DNA of 64,000 nucleotides, taken from contig NZ_JACVHF010000007.1 of the NCBI RefSeq assembly GCF_014502795.1, forward strand, positions 62,001-126,000, written 5' to 3'. Both the position numbers and the translations under genes were made by a program. How positions within the stretch are numbered: position 1 is the first letter of the stretch; each line of letters begins with the position of its first letter. Below, piece by piece: positions 35,187 to 43,307 of this stretch. Under the pieces are notes generated by a model, which had not been told where the DNA came from, searched no databases, and was given only the letters and a program-made list of their open reading frames with translations. The DNA comes from Heliobacterium chlorum (GTDB lineage: Bacteria; Bacillota; Desulfitobacteriia; Heliobacteriales; Heliobacteriaceae).

Positions 35187-36674
35187 ATGAACATTCGTAA
35201 AGGCTTCGTCGTCGTCCTTACTGTTTTTAGCCTTCTCACAGTACAAACCACCATGGCTATGGCCAAAAATGGTGGTAATCACGGCGGAGGGAACAGTTCC
35301 TCTGGAAAAAGCCAAAGCCAATCGAACCCCGTAAAACCAAGTTCCAATTCTTCTACAGATTCGAAGTCCACGATAAATAAACAGACCAAAAATGCGACAA
35401 AGACAGGCAAAGGTACCACTCATCCCAGTCTCAGAGGATTGACCCGTGCCTACCTTAACGCTTCTCAAAATGGAGCAAGCCCCCGTGCGATCGAAGTACT
35501 GAAACAGTTGATCGAGAGCCGTGGCGGCACCGTTCCGGTTCCTGACGATACAGACAACACTACTGGCGGCAATACTGACACCTCCACCGGGGGTACTACC
35601 GATAGCGGCACCGATACATCTACTGGCGGTACTACCGACAGTGGCACCGATACTTCTACCGGTGGCTCTACCGGCAGTGGCACCGATACTTCCACCGGTG
35701 GTACTTCTGGCACAGGTACGGAACCTTCTACTGGCGGTACAACGGATAGTGGTACCGGAAACTCTACGGGTGGCTCAACGGACAGCGGTACTGGCACCTC
35801 CACGGGTGGCTCAACGGACAGCGGTGCTGGCACCTCCACTAGTGACTCTACCAGCAGTGGTACAGAAACTTCTTCAGGCACTACTACTGACAGCGGTTCC
35901 GATTCCTCCACCGGCGGTACGACCGGCAGCGGTACAGATACTTCCACTGGCAGCTCTACCAGCGGCGATGAAACCAGCCAAACCACTACTCCGGTTACGA
36001 ATCCGGAAACCGTGGCAGACCAGCTCTCCACCATCGCCGAAGACCCAGTGGCAATCGCTGCCGTATCCCAGGACGCTGAAGTGAAAACAGAGCTGCAAGC
36101 AGTAGCTTCAGCTACGTTGAAATCGGTCCCCACAATAAAACCAGCCAACCAAGCCAAAGTGTTGAAGAACGTGGCTAAATTCATGCAAAAATCAGGAGAT
36201 CCTATGGCCGCCGTCAATGCCCTGGAACAAGCCGTTAAAATTGATTCTAAAGATAAAGCCACCATGGCCGAATTGAAGGCCGCCTGGAAATCGGCGAACA
36301 AAGCAGGCATCAAAGTATACGTAAAAGGTCAAAAGCCGAATTTTGATGGTGTACAGCCAGTCATCGAAAATGGGCGTACATTGGTACCGGTTCGAGCGAT
36401 TACAGAAGCCCTCGGAGCTACGGTCCAGTGGAATGCCGGAGAACAAAAAGTGACCATCACCCAGGACAACAAAGAGATCATCCTCACTCTGGGTTCTAAC
36501 GAAGCGCTGATCAACGGCGAAAAAGTGACGATTGACGTCCCTGGAAAAGTCGTCAACAACCGCACCTTCGTTCCACTGCGCTTTATCAGCGAGACACTGA
36601 AGAAAGACGTTAGTTTCGACCCAGAAAGTCAAGTGGTCACCATCGACGAATCCACTGAATCAACCAACCAATAG
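35187..36674 (+). CDS. Secreted stalk-domain protein (copper amine oxidase N-domain) with Ser/Thr/Gly repeats
   Basis: The 495-residue protein has a signal peptide (cleavage near AMA at 24-27), a Ser/Asn/Lys-rich stretch, and then from about residue 120 to 265 a low-complexity region of 12-residue units like TDSGTDTSTGGT. A helical region follows, and the C-terminal 115 residues are a copper amine oxidase N-terminal-like (stalk) domain with GRTLVPVRAITEALGA and NRTFVPLRFISETL. This domain is very common in secreted proteins of clostridial and heliobacterial relatives and probably mediates cell-wall or polymer attachment. AAGGAGG decides the ATG. It looks like a wall-associated spacer-type surface protein. 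Confidence 0.88.
   Translation: MNIRKGFVVVLTVFSLLTVQTTMAMAKNGGNHGGGNSSSGKSQSQSNPVKPSSNSSTDSKSTINKQTKNATKTGKGTTHPSLRGLTRAYLNASQNGASPRAIEVLKQLIESRGGTVPVPDDTDNTTGGNTDTSTGGTTDSGTDTSTGGTTDSGTDTSTGGSTGSGTDTSTGGTSGTGTEPSTGGTTDSGTGNSTGGSTDSGTGTSTGGSTDSGAGTSTSDSTSSGTETSSGTTTDSGSDSSTGGTTGSGTDTSTGSSTSGDETSQTTTPVTNPETVADQLSTIAEDPVAIAAVSQDAEVKTELQAVASATLKSVPTIKPANQAKVLKNVAKFMQKSGDPMAAVNALEQAVKIDSKDKATMAELKAAWKSANKAGIKVYVKGQKPNFDGVQPVIENGRTLVPVRAITEALGATVQWNAGEQKVTITQDNKEIILTLGSNEALINGEKVTIDVPGKVVNNRTFVPLRFISETLKKDVSFDPESQVVTIDESTESTNQ
35562..35970 (+). repeat. 36-bp degenerate tandem repeats in the stalk-domain gene
   Basis: About eleven units of 36 bp encode Thr/Ser/Gly/Asp-rich 12-residue repeats (core ACCGATACTTCTACCGGTGG). 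Neighbouring units are near-identical at 35600-35720, while later ones have diverged, so the copy number may vary. Confidence 0.85.
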
Positions 36675-36737
36675 CTTATAAACAGACATACCGAATACTC
36701 TGCTCCTAAAACACAACCTTAAAGATGGCTCTATCAA

Positions 36738-36779
36738 AAAAGCCGACCCCTTAGACTTCTTGTCGTAGGGGTCGGCTTT
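36738..36779. terminator. Bidirectional terminator
   Basis: AAAGCCGACCCC (36739-36750) pairs with GGGGTCGGCTTT (36768-36779). It stands between the stalk-domain gene and the YcdB-like gene; the minus side has TTTTTTGA. Confidence 0.9.
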
Positions 36780-36810
36780 CCCTTTTATTCTATATTTCGT
36801 CTACTGCCCC

Positions 36811-38676
36811 TTATTTTTTGTACTGCATGTAAGGGATTAATTCACCTGTGTAGGCATCGATGACACCGCCGGCCGCAGTAAAGTCGGGAACATAGACGAG
36901 ACTCGGCTTAGGTGCTTTTTGGTCAAACATTTCGGGCCAGATATACTTCTTTTCAAAAGCTAACTTCTGAAGATATGTTTCTTTGGCTTTCTCTAACGTG
37001 ATACCTGGTGTATCGAAAGGTAGTTTTTTAAAGTCGATCGGAAACGCACGGTAAGTAACCATATTTCCTGTATACTTGTCGACGGAAACAAATCCAACCA
37101 TCCCTTCAATAGGAATGCCGTTATATAAAGGATTTATAAGGAATGACATTCTATCTTCCGTGACATCATTCTTCGGAATTTTTGTTTTATCGACCCATTC
37201 AGGATATTCGGGAGTCGTTAATGGGGCAAGGTCTGTTACGCGTAAGCTTACCGTTTCCTTGGGCAAATAAGTCTGGATAAGCTGAACCGCCTCTTCTCGC
37301 GCCCTATCGATCGATATGGGCTGAGTTTTATTATTTTTACCCCCCTTTTGATAACGGATACCGATGAGGCGTCCCGTGTCAGATTCTACTTCGACGGCAG
37401 CGTAGCGAGGCATTTCTGACACTTCTTCTTTATTTCTGGAGGGCTCCCTCTTCTCAATAAAATTGTAAGTATGAATCTTAGGAATGTTTACGTTCACCGG
37501 TCCCGGTTTTTCATGTAGCTCATCGGTGATGTAATCAAGTTCGTTCAAAGGTAAACCAAATTCTGCTTTGACCTTTTTCCTCACTTCATCGACGGAGGCA
37601 CAATAAATGGCCTTTCCTTCTCCTTTGACCTGGACCTTTTTTTGCGGCAAGTCAGTTATCGTAAAATTGTACAGCATAGAATCCGGTTTTCCCGTAAAGG
37701 CATCTATGGGAGAGATGAATCCATCCGGTTGATAGACTAAGCGCATTGGCTGTCGTCCAAAGACCACTTCGAACCCATTTCCAGGCTTGTTCAGATTCTC
37801 TTGCGGCATATAGACAAGTTCCATTTTCATCCGGTCAGCGAACGCTTTTTTCGCCAATTCCGGGGAAACAGCAGACGAAGGGTCAGGGAAACGCGCCGAA
37901 TCAATGGCCGTTTCTTTGGAAAGGTTCATACCGACGATATGTCCCGCTCCATCCACGTCGATGCTCCAAGATCCACTGTTTTGAAAGGGGATTCCATGGA
38001 CGCGTCGTTCAACAGCAACACGAGTATATCTCCACAGGATCTGTTTTCCTTCATAGCTGACACTAGAGGCGCCCCCGCCGAAAGAATCGCCCACCTCGTA
38101 GTCTTTCATTTGGATTCCGAACACATTTTCAAAAAACTCCGTCGCTTTTTCCTTTGCCAGGGAAGGGCTTGGATCTTCTAAATTGGCCCAAGCCGGGTTT
38201 TGCAGGTGGAAAGATCGGGGGCTGCCGTCTTCATCGTCAAAGCTAAAAGATACTTGGTATGCGACGGCGCGTTCTTTTTCAGTCGCTTTTGGATCTATGT
38301 AGTGAACATACCATACTTTTGCCGGTTGACCGCTCTCTTCCTGATAGTTCGTTTCATGTTGTAGGTATAGTAATTTCATCTGTTTAAGTTCTGGATAGAA
38401 CTGAGAGATCTTCGCGATAAAATCATCCATTTTCTTTTGAACTGGCTCCGGAGGTGTCTCCTTTTCCGGTATCTGATCTTCCCTTTGGGAAACTACAGTG
38501 CTGGATTCACTGCCTGTGGACGCTCCCATTTGGCTTTGCACGGCCAAAGCCGATTTGACTTCAGCGCCTGCCGGTGTGTTACCGTAGGCGGCAGTAGTCA
38601 GTAACCCCGCCATGAACACTCCAACGGTAAGCATACGGAAAGACTTGGCAGACAACAGAGACAGTGGTAACTTCAT
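36811..38676 (-). CDS. Secreted YcdB/YcdC-domain protein
   Basis: The 621-residue protein has a signal peptide (LLTTAAYG, cut near residue 33), a linker, and two YcdB/YcdC-type (PepSY-related) modules. The duplicated pattern shows in recurring pieces such as RVHGIPFQNSGSWSIDVD and NPLYNGIPIEGMVGFVSVD, both describing the exposed loop before a signature Val-Asp. Each is followed by AxxAx-KA...K-type helices (AKKAFADRM; LEKAKETYLQKL). Such proteins of Firmicutes are secreted and of unknown function; PepSY domains often inhibit or chaperone peptidases. AAGGAGAATG fixes the start. A terminator-like hairpin lies 170 nt upstream in the leader. Confidence 0.83.
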   Translation of the reverse strand: MKLPLSLLSAKSFRMLTVGVFMAGLLTTAAYGNTPAGAEVKSALAVQSQMGASTGSESSTVVSQREDQIPEKETPPEPVQKKMDDFIAKISQFYPELKQMKLLYLQHETNYQEESGQPAKVWYVHYIDPKATEKERAVAYQVSFSFDDEDGSPRSFHLQNPAWANLEDPSPSLAKEKATEFFENVFGIQMKDYEVGDSFGGGASSVSYEGKQILWRYTRVAVERRVHGIPFQNSGSWSIDVDGAGHIVGMNLSKETAIDSARFPDPSSAVSPELAKKAFADRMKMELVYMPQENLNKPGNGFEVVFGRQPMRLVYQPDGFISPIDAFTGKPDSMLYNFTITDLPQKKVQVKGEGKAIYCASVDEVRKKVKAEFGLPLNELDYITDELHEKPGPVNVNIPKIHTYNFIEKREPSRNKEEVSEMPRYAAVEVESDTGRLIGIRYQKGGKNNKTQPISIDRAREEAVQLIQTYLPKETVSLRVTDLAPLTTPEYPEWVDKTKIPKNDVTEDRMSFLINPLYNGIPIEGMVGFVSVDKYTGNMVTYRAFPIDFKKLPFDTPGITLEKAKETYLQKLAFEKKYIWPEMFDQKAPKPSLVYVPDFTAAGGVIDAYTGELIPYMQYKK

Positions 38677-38840
38677 TGGTCATTCTCCTTACTTGTTTTT
38701 ACTTATTTCGAGTCCGATGGGCTTCCTGTTCAAATGGATGAGCAAAATCACTACCTACATACAGAAAAGAACTAGATGAGTTTCCTCATTTAGCAGAAAA
38801 CATCTATCCAAATATAGACGTTTATGTATTTAAAACGGTT

Positions 38841-38875
38841 CCAAAAAAATCTCCCTTCGACGAATCGAAAGGAGA
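38841..38875 (-). terminator. Terminator hairpin in the upstream region of the YcdB-like gene
   Basis: On the minus strand TCTCCTTTCGA, loop TTCG and TCGAAGGGAGA form an 11-bp stem with one G-U, followed by ATTTTTTTGG. No minus-strand gene ends before it, so it could be an attenuator in the leader of the YcdB-like gene or end an unseen short transcript. Confidence 0.6.
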
Positions 38876-38985
38876 ACTCAAAAAGGAAGTATAAAGCAGT
38901 TCCCTTGATGTGATATACTTGAAAATCAAAAGCCTATTTATCGAACATTTGCCGCACGATAATAGGTATTCAGGGGAGAGCCGCG

Positions 38986-40176
38986 TTGAAAACAAAAACA
39001 TATCTAGGGGAAGTCCAAATCCTGCGGGGGCTCGCCTTTATCGGGGTGGCCTTTCAGCATACGTTGGGGCCCTTTATGAATCAACAGGGGTTAGGTCAAT
39101 CGGACGCTATCCTACTCACTATACTTTTCAATCTCGCCAAATTTGCAGTGCCCCTGTTCGTCTTTATGACGGGGATGGTTATTTTTTATAATTACTATGA
39201 CACGTTAGAGTATCCCAGTTTTATCGTGCGGCGAACGAAAGAGGTCATCATCCCTTACCTTGTCTGGTCACTCATCTATGTATTCCACGGAGTTCCTTTT
39301 CCACAAGACTTCCTGTTTTTTATCAGAGATGTGTCCCAAAAAATACTGACCGGTTCCACTTACTATCACTTATGGTTTATCGTCATGATCTATCAGTTTT
39401 ACATAGTCTATCCCTTTTTTCGAAGTGCCGCCAAACAGTTAGAACCGCGCCTGCGTAGCGAAAAATCCCTCATCCTGCTTATGGCATCCCTCGGAGCGGT
39501 ATATTTGGGGCTGACCTGGCTCTCCTCTTCCGTCATCCCTCACCTGGATAACCTTAGTGGGTTGCCAAAGCTCTGGTCGTTCTTTTCCGAGTACCGCGAC
39601 CGTACCTTCATTTTCTGGTTCTTCTATTTCATCCTCGGCGGCCTTGCCGGCCTTGCTGTGACCCAGTGGCGAGCCTGGGTGGAGAAAACCTTTCTGGCGA
39701 ACAGCCTCCTCTGCCTGTTGCTTTTCATACTGGTGACCTATGAAATGTGGATTCAATCCTATCCAAGCCCCGCTGGATATGTGGTCAATTTTAATGTGTC
39801 GACATCATTAAAACCGTCTATGGCTCTTTTCTCCGTCAGCGCGATCATCTTTCTCTACGGCTTGACGCTGCGCTTCACCCGAGAGAGTAACAGAGTTACA
39901 GCGTATCTGGATCGATTAGGGAAACATTCCTTCGGCGCCTATTTAGTCCATGCCCTCACCTTGGAATATACGGCTCGAGTGGTTTATAAGTTCATGCAGC
40001 CCCTCGCTATCGCCCCAAAGATCGTCATCATCCTCGCCGGATGCGTGATCTGCGCCTACTATTTCTCCGTCATCATCAATCGGACTCCTTTGGCTGCCTA
40101 CATCGTCGGTTCGGGAGCAAAACGAAAAAAATTCGTTTCCGGTTCAGATCTTCCTCGTTCGACCCAATCGATGTAG
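38986..40176 (+). CDS. Acyltransferase-3-family membrane protein
   Basis: This 396-residue integral membrane protein has about ten hydrophobic helices and the acyltransferase-3 signature start, with catalytic-type His in VAFQHTLGPF and an RR-TKEVIIPYLVWS segment. The family O-acetylates or otherwise acylates cell-surface polysaccharides, peptidoglycan or lipids from inside to outside. TTG at 38986 is the start, behind AGGGGAG. It is monocistronic and ends at a strong bidirectional terminator. The acceptor cannot be told. Confidence 0.88.
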   Translation: MKTKTYLGEVQILRGLAFIGVAFQHTLGPFMNQQGLGQSDAILLTILFNLAKFAVPLFVFMTGMVIFYNYYDTLEYPSFIVRRTKEVIIPYLVWSLIYVFHGVPFPQDFLFFIRDVSQKILTGSTYYHLWFIVMIYQFYIVYPFFRSAAKQLEPRLRSEKSLILLMASLGAVYLGLTWLSSSVIPHLDNLSGLPKLWSFFSEYRDRTFIFWFFYFILGGLAGLAVTQWRAWVEKTFLANSLLCLLLFILVTYEMWIQSYPSPAGYVVNFNVSTSLKPSMALFSVSAIIFLYGLTLRFTRESNRVTAYLDRLGKHSFGAYLVHALTLEYTARVVYKFMQPLAIAPKIVIILAGCVICAYYFSVIINRTPLAAYIVGSGAKRKKFVSGSDLPRSTQSM

Positions 40177-40214
40177 TTTGTGTTATCGTTCAAAAGCGTT
40201 CTATACAAAGAAAA

Positions 40215-40252
40215 ACCCTGTTCTATCCATCGGCGGTAGAACAGGGTCATTT
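40215..40252. terminator. Terminator of the acyltransferase gene
   Basis: An 11-bp perfect stem, ACCCTGTTCTA (40215-40225) with TAGAACAGGGT (40237-40247), is followed by CATTTTTTATC. The minus side has TTTTTC as well. Confidence 0.9.
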
Positions 40253-40315
40253 TTTATCTTGCATCGTCAAAAACCGCATTCCTCTTTTCGCCGGCCTAAA
40301 AAAAGAACATCCAAT

Positions 40316-40517
40316 TACTCTTCACAGTGAAATTTATATCCACTGATCCCCAAGCCATCATCCGGTGCAGCATGTGCACTTTGAAGCTGGGGCCTAAGTA
40401 CTTATCTTTATGGTGCTTGAGAAAGAGATAGCTGAGCGATACATCAAAAAATTCGGCCCAGAAGGCTTTCTGCCAAGGCCAGTAGTGGCTGCGGGCGTAC
40501 TGGTTGCCCACAAAGGC
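40316..40517 (-). pseudogene. Decayed partial copy of hupC (hydrogenase cytochrome b)
   Basis: This stretch is about four-fifths identical by eye to pieces of the intact hupC at 47466-48149. It retains the equivalent of VGNEYARSHHWPWQREFW...SYLFLRHHK, then, after an internal deletion, GPSFxVHMLHRMMAWG, then, after a second deletion, the terminal GYKFHCEE plus stop. The last joint shifts the reading frame, so the open frame reads on past the old stop in another frame. The N-terminal membrane part is missing. It is on the same strand as hupC, with the whole hyp gene set between the copies, and is bounded by two similar hairpins (40215-40247, 40516-40550). It cannot encode a working cytochrome. 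Confidence 0.88.
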
Positions 40518-40550
40518 CCTGTTCCATCGATCACTGTGATAGAACAGGGC
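40516..40550 (-). terminator. Terminator-like hairpin after the 92-residue gene
   Basis: GCCCTGTTC (40516-40524) pairs with GAACAGGGC (40542-40550). The minus-strand U-tract is poor (CTTTGTG) because hupC-derived sequence begins at its 3' arm. Confidence 0.6.
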
Positions 40551-40565
40551 TTTCTTCGTGAACCT

Positions 40566-40844
40566 CTATTTGACTGGATTAAACAAGGTGGCTGTCGGCA
40601 TTGTTCGCTGTTCCGCTTCGGCCCGTTGTTGTTCCACTGCTTCCAGCGCTTTAGCTGCTAACTTTTCCGCTTCTTTCAACATCAAGGTCATCTCGTCGAG
40701 CAGATCGGCCACATTCTTATCCTGGCGATACTCCCGCAGATAGTTCGCCACGTCCTGACTGTCATGGAAAAGGCGATGATTCCGGCCTTTTAACTGCCGA
40801 ATGATGAGTTGAATTTCGTTCAAAAAGGTTCCCGGTGTACACAT
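40566..40844 (-). CDS. Small helical protein downstream of hypE, unknown
   Basis: The 92-residue product is hydrophilic and mostly helical. It has no membrane span and a Glu/Ala/Gln-rich C-terminal helix (EAVEQQRAEAEQRT). AAGGAGGAAGGAAC provides a strong ribosome site. It starts 75 nt after the hypE stop, with no terminator visible between, so it may be the last gene of the hydrogenase operon. I do not recognise a family. The segment MTLMLKEAEKLAAKAL suggests a coiled coil. Confidence 0.65.
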   Translation of the reverse strand: MCTPGTFLNEIQLIIRQLKGRNHRLFHDSQDVANYLREYRQDKNVADLLDEMTLMLKEAEKLAAKALEAVEQQRAEAEQRTMPTATLFNPVK

Positions 40845-40918
40845 GTTCCTTCCTCCTTGTATTTATGATTCTCAAGGTCGGATATCGAACATCCTCGTTA
40901 GACACAGGCTACGTTAGA

Positions 40919-41938
40919 TCAGCAGATTCGCGGCAACGGATCACCAGCCAGCATATCGAGGATCCGGTGTCCTCCTAGAGGAGTCCGTAAATAGACCTGC
41001 CCAGTCCCTTCGCTGACACGTCCGATGATAGCTCCATCGCGTCCAAGCGGGTGTTCGCCCATGATCGCCAGGACGGCCTCTGCCGCTTCCGGTGCCACCA
41101 CAACCAGTACTTTGCCTTCGTTGGCCAGATAGAGCGGATCAAGTCCAAGCAGTTCTGCAGCTCCTTGTACCCCTTCGCGCAGCGGTAGCGACGACTCATC
41201 GAGATAGATGTCACGACCTGTAGACAGGGCAATCTCCTTAAGGGTTGTTGCCACGCCGCCCCGAGTCGGATCGCGCATGAATTTGACGGCGCTGGGCACT
41301 TTAGGAACACGCTCCAGCAGGGTTTCAATAAGCCCGTTTAGTGGGGCACAGTCGCTCTGTACAGGGGTATCAAATGTCAGGCCTGCTCGTTTAGACAAGA
41401 TGGCTAAGCCATGATCGCCTACAAAACCGTTAATCAGAATGATATCGCCGGGAGCGATGCGATGATAACCGAAGTCCCGGCCCACAGGCAGGACACCGAT
41501 ACCGGTGCTATTGATATAGATCCCGTCACCATGGCCTTTTTCCACCACTTTCGTGTCTCCAGCCACAACTGCTACGCCAGCTGCTTCTGCCGCCTGCGCC
41601 AAGGAATGGACGACTTGTTCTAATTCGTTGATAGGCAGGCCCTCTTCCAATATAAAGCCGACACTCAGATAGAGAGGACGAGCACCCGATACAGCTAAGT
41701 CGTTCACTGTGCCGGCCACGGCCAGTTTACCGATATCGCCGCCGGGAAAGAAGATGGGATTGACGACAAAGGAATCTGTCGACATGACCATCGGACCATT
41801 CGGCTGAGGAAGTAGAGCGCCATCGGTGAGACCATGCAAGGTGGGATGAGGAAAATGGCGTAAAAAAAGTTCTTGTACTAAGCGATGGGTTAAGGCGCCG
41901 CCATCGCCATGAGCCAGCATAATCCGTTTATCGGCCAT
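40919..41938 (-). CDS. hypE: Hydrogenase maturation protein HypE
   Basis: The 339-residue protein is a PurM-like ATP-binding enzyme. It starts MADKRIMLAHGDGG (typical HypE opening), contains VMSTDSFVVNP and VGDHGLAILSKRAGL, and ends in PRIC, whose terminal cysteine carries the thiocarbamate. HypE dehydrates that group to thiocyanate and donates the CN ligand to the Fe(CN)2CO unit of the [NiFe] site. ATG at 41938 has GGGAGG upstream; a longer reading extends into hypD without a ribosome site. It closes the hyp gene series. Confidence 0.96.
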   Translation of the reverse strand: MADKRIMLAHGDGGALTHRLVQELFLRHFPHPTLHGLTDGALLPQPNGPMVMSTDSFVVNPIFFPGGDIGKLAVAGTVNDLAVSGARPLYLSVGFILEEGLPINELEQVVHSLAQAAEAAGVAVVAGDTKVVEKGHGDGIYINSTGIGVLPVGRDFGYHRIAPGDIILINGFVGDHGLAILSKRAGLTFDTPVQSDCAPLNGLIETLLERVPKVPSAVKFMRDPTRGGVATTLKEIALSTGRDIYLDESSLPLREGVQGAAELLGLDPLYLANEGKVLVVVAPEAAEAVLAIMGEHPLGRDGAIIGRVSEGTGQVYLRTPLGGHRILDMLAGDPLPRIC

Positions 41939-41951
41939 GATCCTCCCTCTT

Positions 41952-43067
41952 TCACAGCTTTCGTTCATATTTATAATAGGTGGCACAGGTACCCTCTGAA
42001 GAGACCATACAAGGACCCACGGGGCGGATGGGGTCACAGCCCTTGCCAAAGAGAGCACAGTCGAAGGGACTTTGCTTCCCTTTCACGATCTCGCCACAAA
42101 TACACCCTTTCGGGATCTGAGTTGGCGGTACGTTGACGTCAAAGCAAGCTTCCGCATCCCACGGAGCATATCCCTGCTTAAGCTTTAGCACACTGCCGGC
42201 CACCGTTCCCAGCCCTCTCCAGGGGCCATCGACCAAACGGTAGTACTTGTCCATCGCCTGCTGAGCTACCAGGTTTCCCTCTTCCCGGACGGCACGGCCA
42301 TACTGGTTGACAACAGACAAATTTCCTGTCAAAAGAATATCGGTCAAAGTATCGATCGCGGCGAGCAATTCGACAGGCTCAAACCCTGCCACCACGCCCG
42401 GTCGTTGCAGTTTCTCCGGGAGAAAGTCCCAGGCTTTGCGGCCTAAGATCATGCTCACATGGCCGGGCAAGATAATACCATCGATCAGTAGTTCCGGATC
42501 GGGCAGCAGTGTCCGGGTCGGTGGCGGTGTCGTCTTGTGCATGGAGTAGAGATAAAAGTTACGGATATCTTCCCGGACAGCCTGTTCTAGCGTCATCACC
42601 GCAGTGGGCGCTGTCGTTTCAAAGCCGACGCCCAGGAAGATGACGGGACGATCGGGATTTTCCCGGGCTAACTGCAGCGCATCAAGGGAAGAATAGACGA
42701 CACGCACATCAGCGCCTCGGGCTTTTTCCTCCTGAAGTGTGGTTCGGCTGCCGGGGACCTTCATCATATCTCCGAAGGTAGCCACAATGGCACCAGGCAC
42801 GGTGCTGAAGGCGATAGCCCGATCAATATCGCTGTAATCACTGACACAAACGGGACAACCGGGGCCGCTCAAGAGATCGACCTCTGATTTGAGCACCCCG
42901 CGCACTCCTGTCCGGGAGATGGCTGCCGTATGGGTGCCGCAAAACTCCATGAACCGGGGCCGGCGGCCCAATTTATCAGCCAGGCGCTGTAACCGTTGAC
43001 GTGTCGATTCGGCCATCCGCCGTCCTAAATCGGGATCACGAAATTGTTTTAGGACTTGTCCGTGCAA
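41952..43067 (-). CDS. hypD: Hydrogenase maturation protein HypD
   Basis: The 371-residue protein shows the HypD landmarks MEFCGTHTAAISRTG, SGPGCPVCVSD, GVGFETTAPTAV, and a C-terminal Cys-rich block (CICGEIVKGKQSPFDC...CDPIRPVGPCMVSSEG) that holds the [4Fe-4S] cluster. HypD with HypC is the scaffold on which Fe(CN)2CO is built. The start is TTG at 43067, seven nt behind GGGGAGG, overlapping the end of hypC by 19 nt. Confidence 0.96.
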   Translation of the reverse strand: MHGQVLKQFRDPDLGRRMAESTRQRLQRLADKLGRRPRFMEFCGTHTAAISRTGVRGVLKSEVDLLSGPGCPVCVSDYSDIDRAIAFSTVPGAIVATFGDMMKVPGSRTTLQEEKARGADVRVVYSSLDALQLARENPDRPVIFLGVGFETTAPTAVMTLEQAVREDIRNFYLYSMHKTTPPPTRTLLPDPELLIDGIILPGHVSMILGRKAWDFLPEKLQRPGVVAGFEPVELLAAIDTLTDILLTGNLSVVNQYGRAVREEGNLVAQQAMDKYYRLVDGPWRGLGTVAGSVLKLKQGYAPWDAEACFDVNVPPTQIPKGCICGEIVKGKQSPFDCALFGKGCDPIRPVGPCMVSSEGTCATYYKYERKL

Positions 43068-43303
43068 GACTTTGCCTCCCCTGTGATAGCCAATATTTCC
43101 TCCCACGTTTTGAGGCTCTCCCGGGCGGCTTCTTCATCGAGAATTTCCATGGCATACCCGGCGTGAACCAGCACATAATCGCCCACTTTGGCCTCAGGGA
43201 CCATGGCTAGCCCTACCTTCCGTTTGTTACCGAAACTCTCTACTTCAGCTAAAAAACCGCCCTCGAAGATGACCGTAATCCGCGACGGTGCAGCAAGACA
43301 CAT
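43049..43303 (-). CDS. hypC: Hydrogenase maturation chaperone HypC
   Basis: The 84-residue protein begins MCLAAPSRI; Cys2 is the essential residue that binds the Fe(CN)2CO precursor once the initial Met is removed. The rest (VGDYVLVHAGYAMEILDEEAA) is typical HypC. It works with HypD as a scaffold and delivers the iron unit to the HupL precursor. It lies between hypF (4 nt) and hypD (overlap). Confidence 0.96.
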   Translation of the reverse strand: MCLAAPSRITVIFEGGFLAEVESFGNKRKVGLAMVPEAKVGDYVLVHAGYAMEILDEEAARESLKTWEEILAITGEAKSCTDKS

Positions 43304-43307
43304 TTCC

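Noticed and set aside
35562-35970. CRISPR array
   Set aside because: The 36-bp periodicity lies inside a reading frame and has no unique spacers.
35465-36313. 282-codon minus-strand frame opposite the stalk-domain gene
   Set aside because: It is the shadow of the Ser/Thr/Gly repeat array read in reverse; it has only Val/Pro/Ser repeats and no ribosome site.
40296-40511. Functional small cytochrome gene
   Set aside because: It is missing the first half of hupC, has two internal deletions, and its last part is read out of frame.
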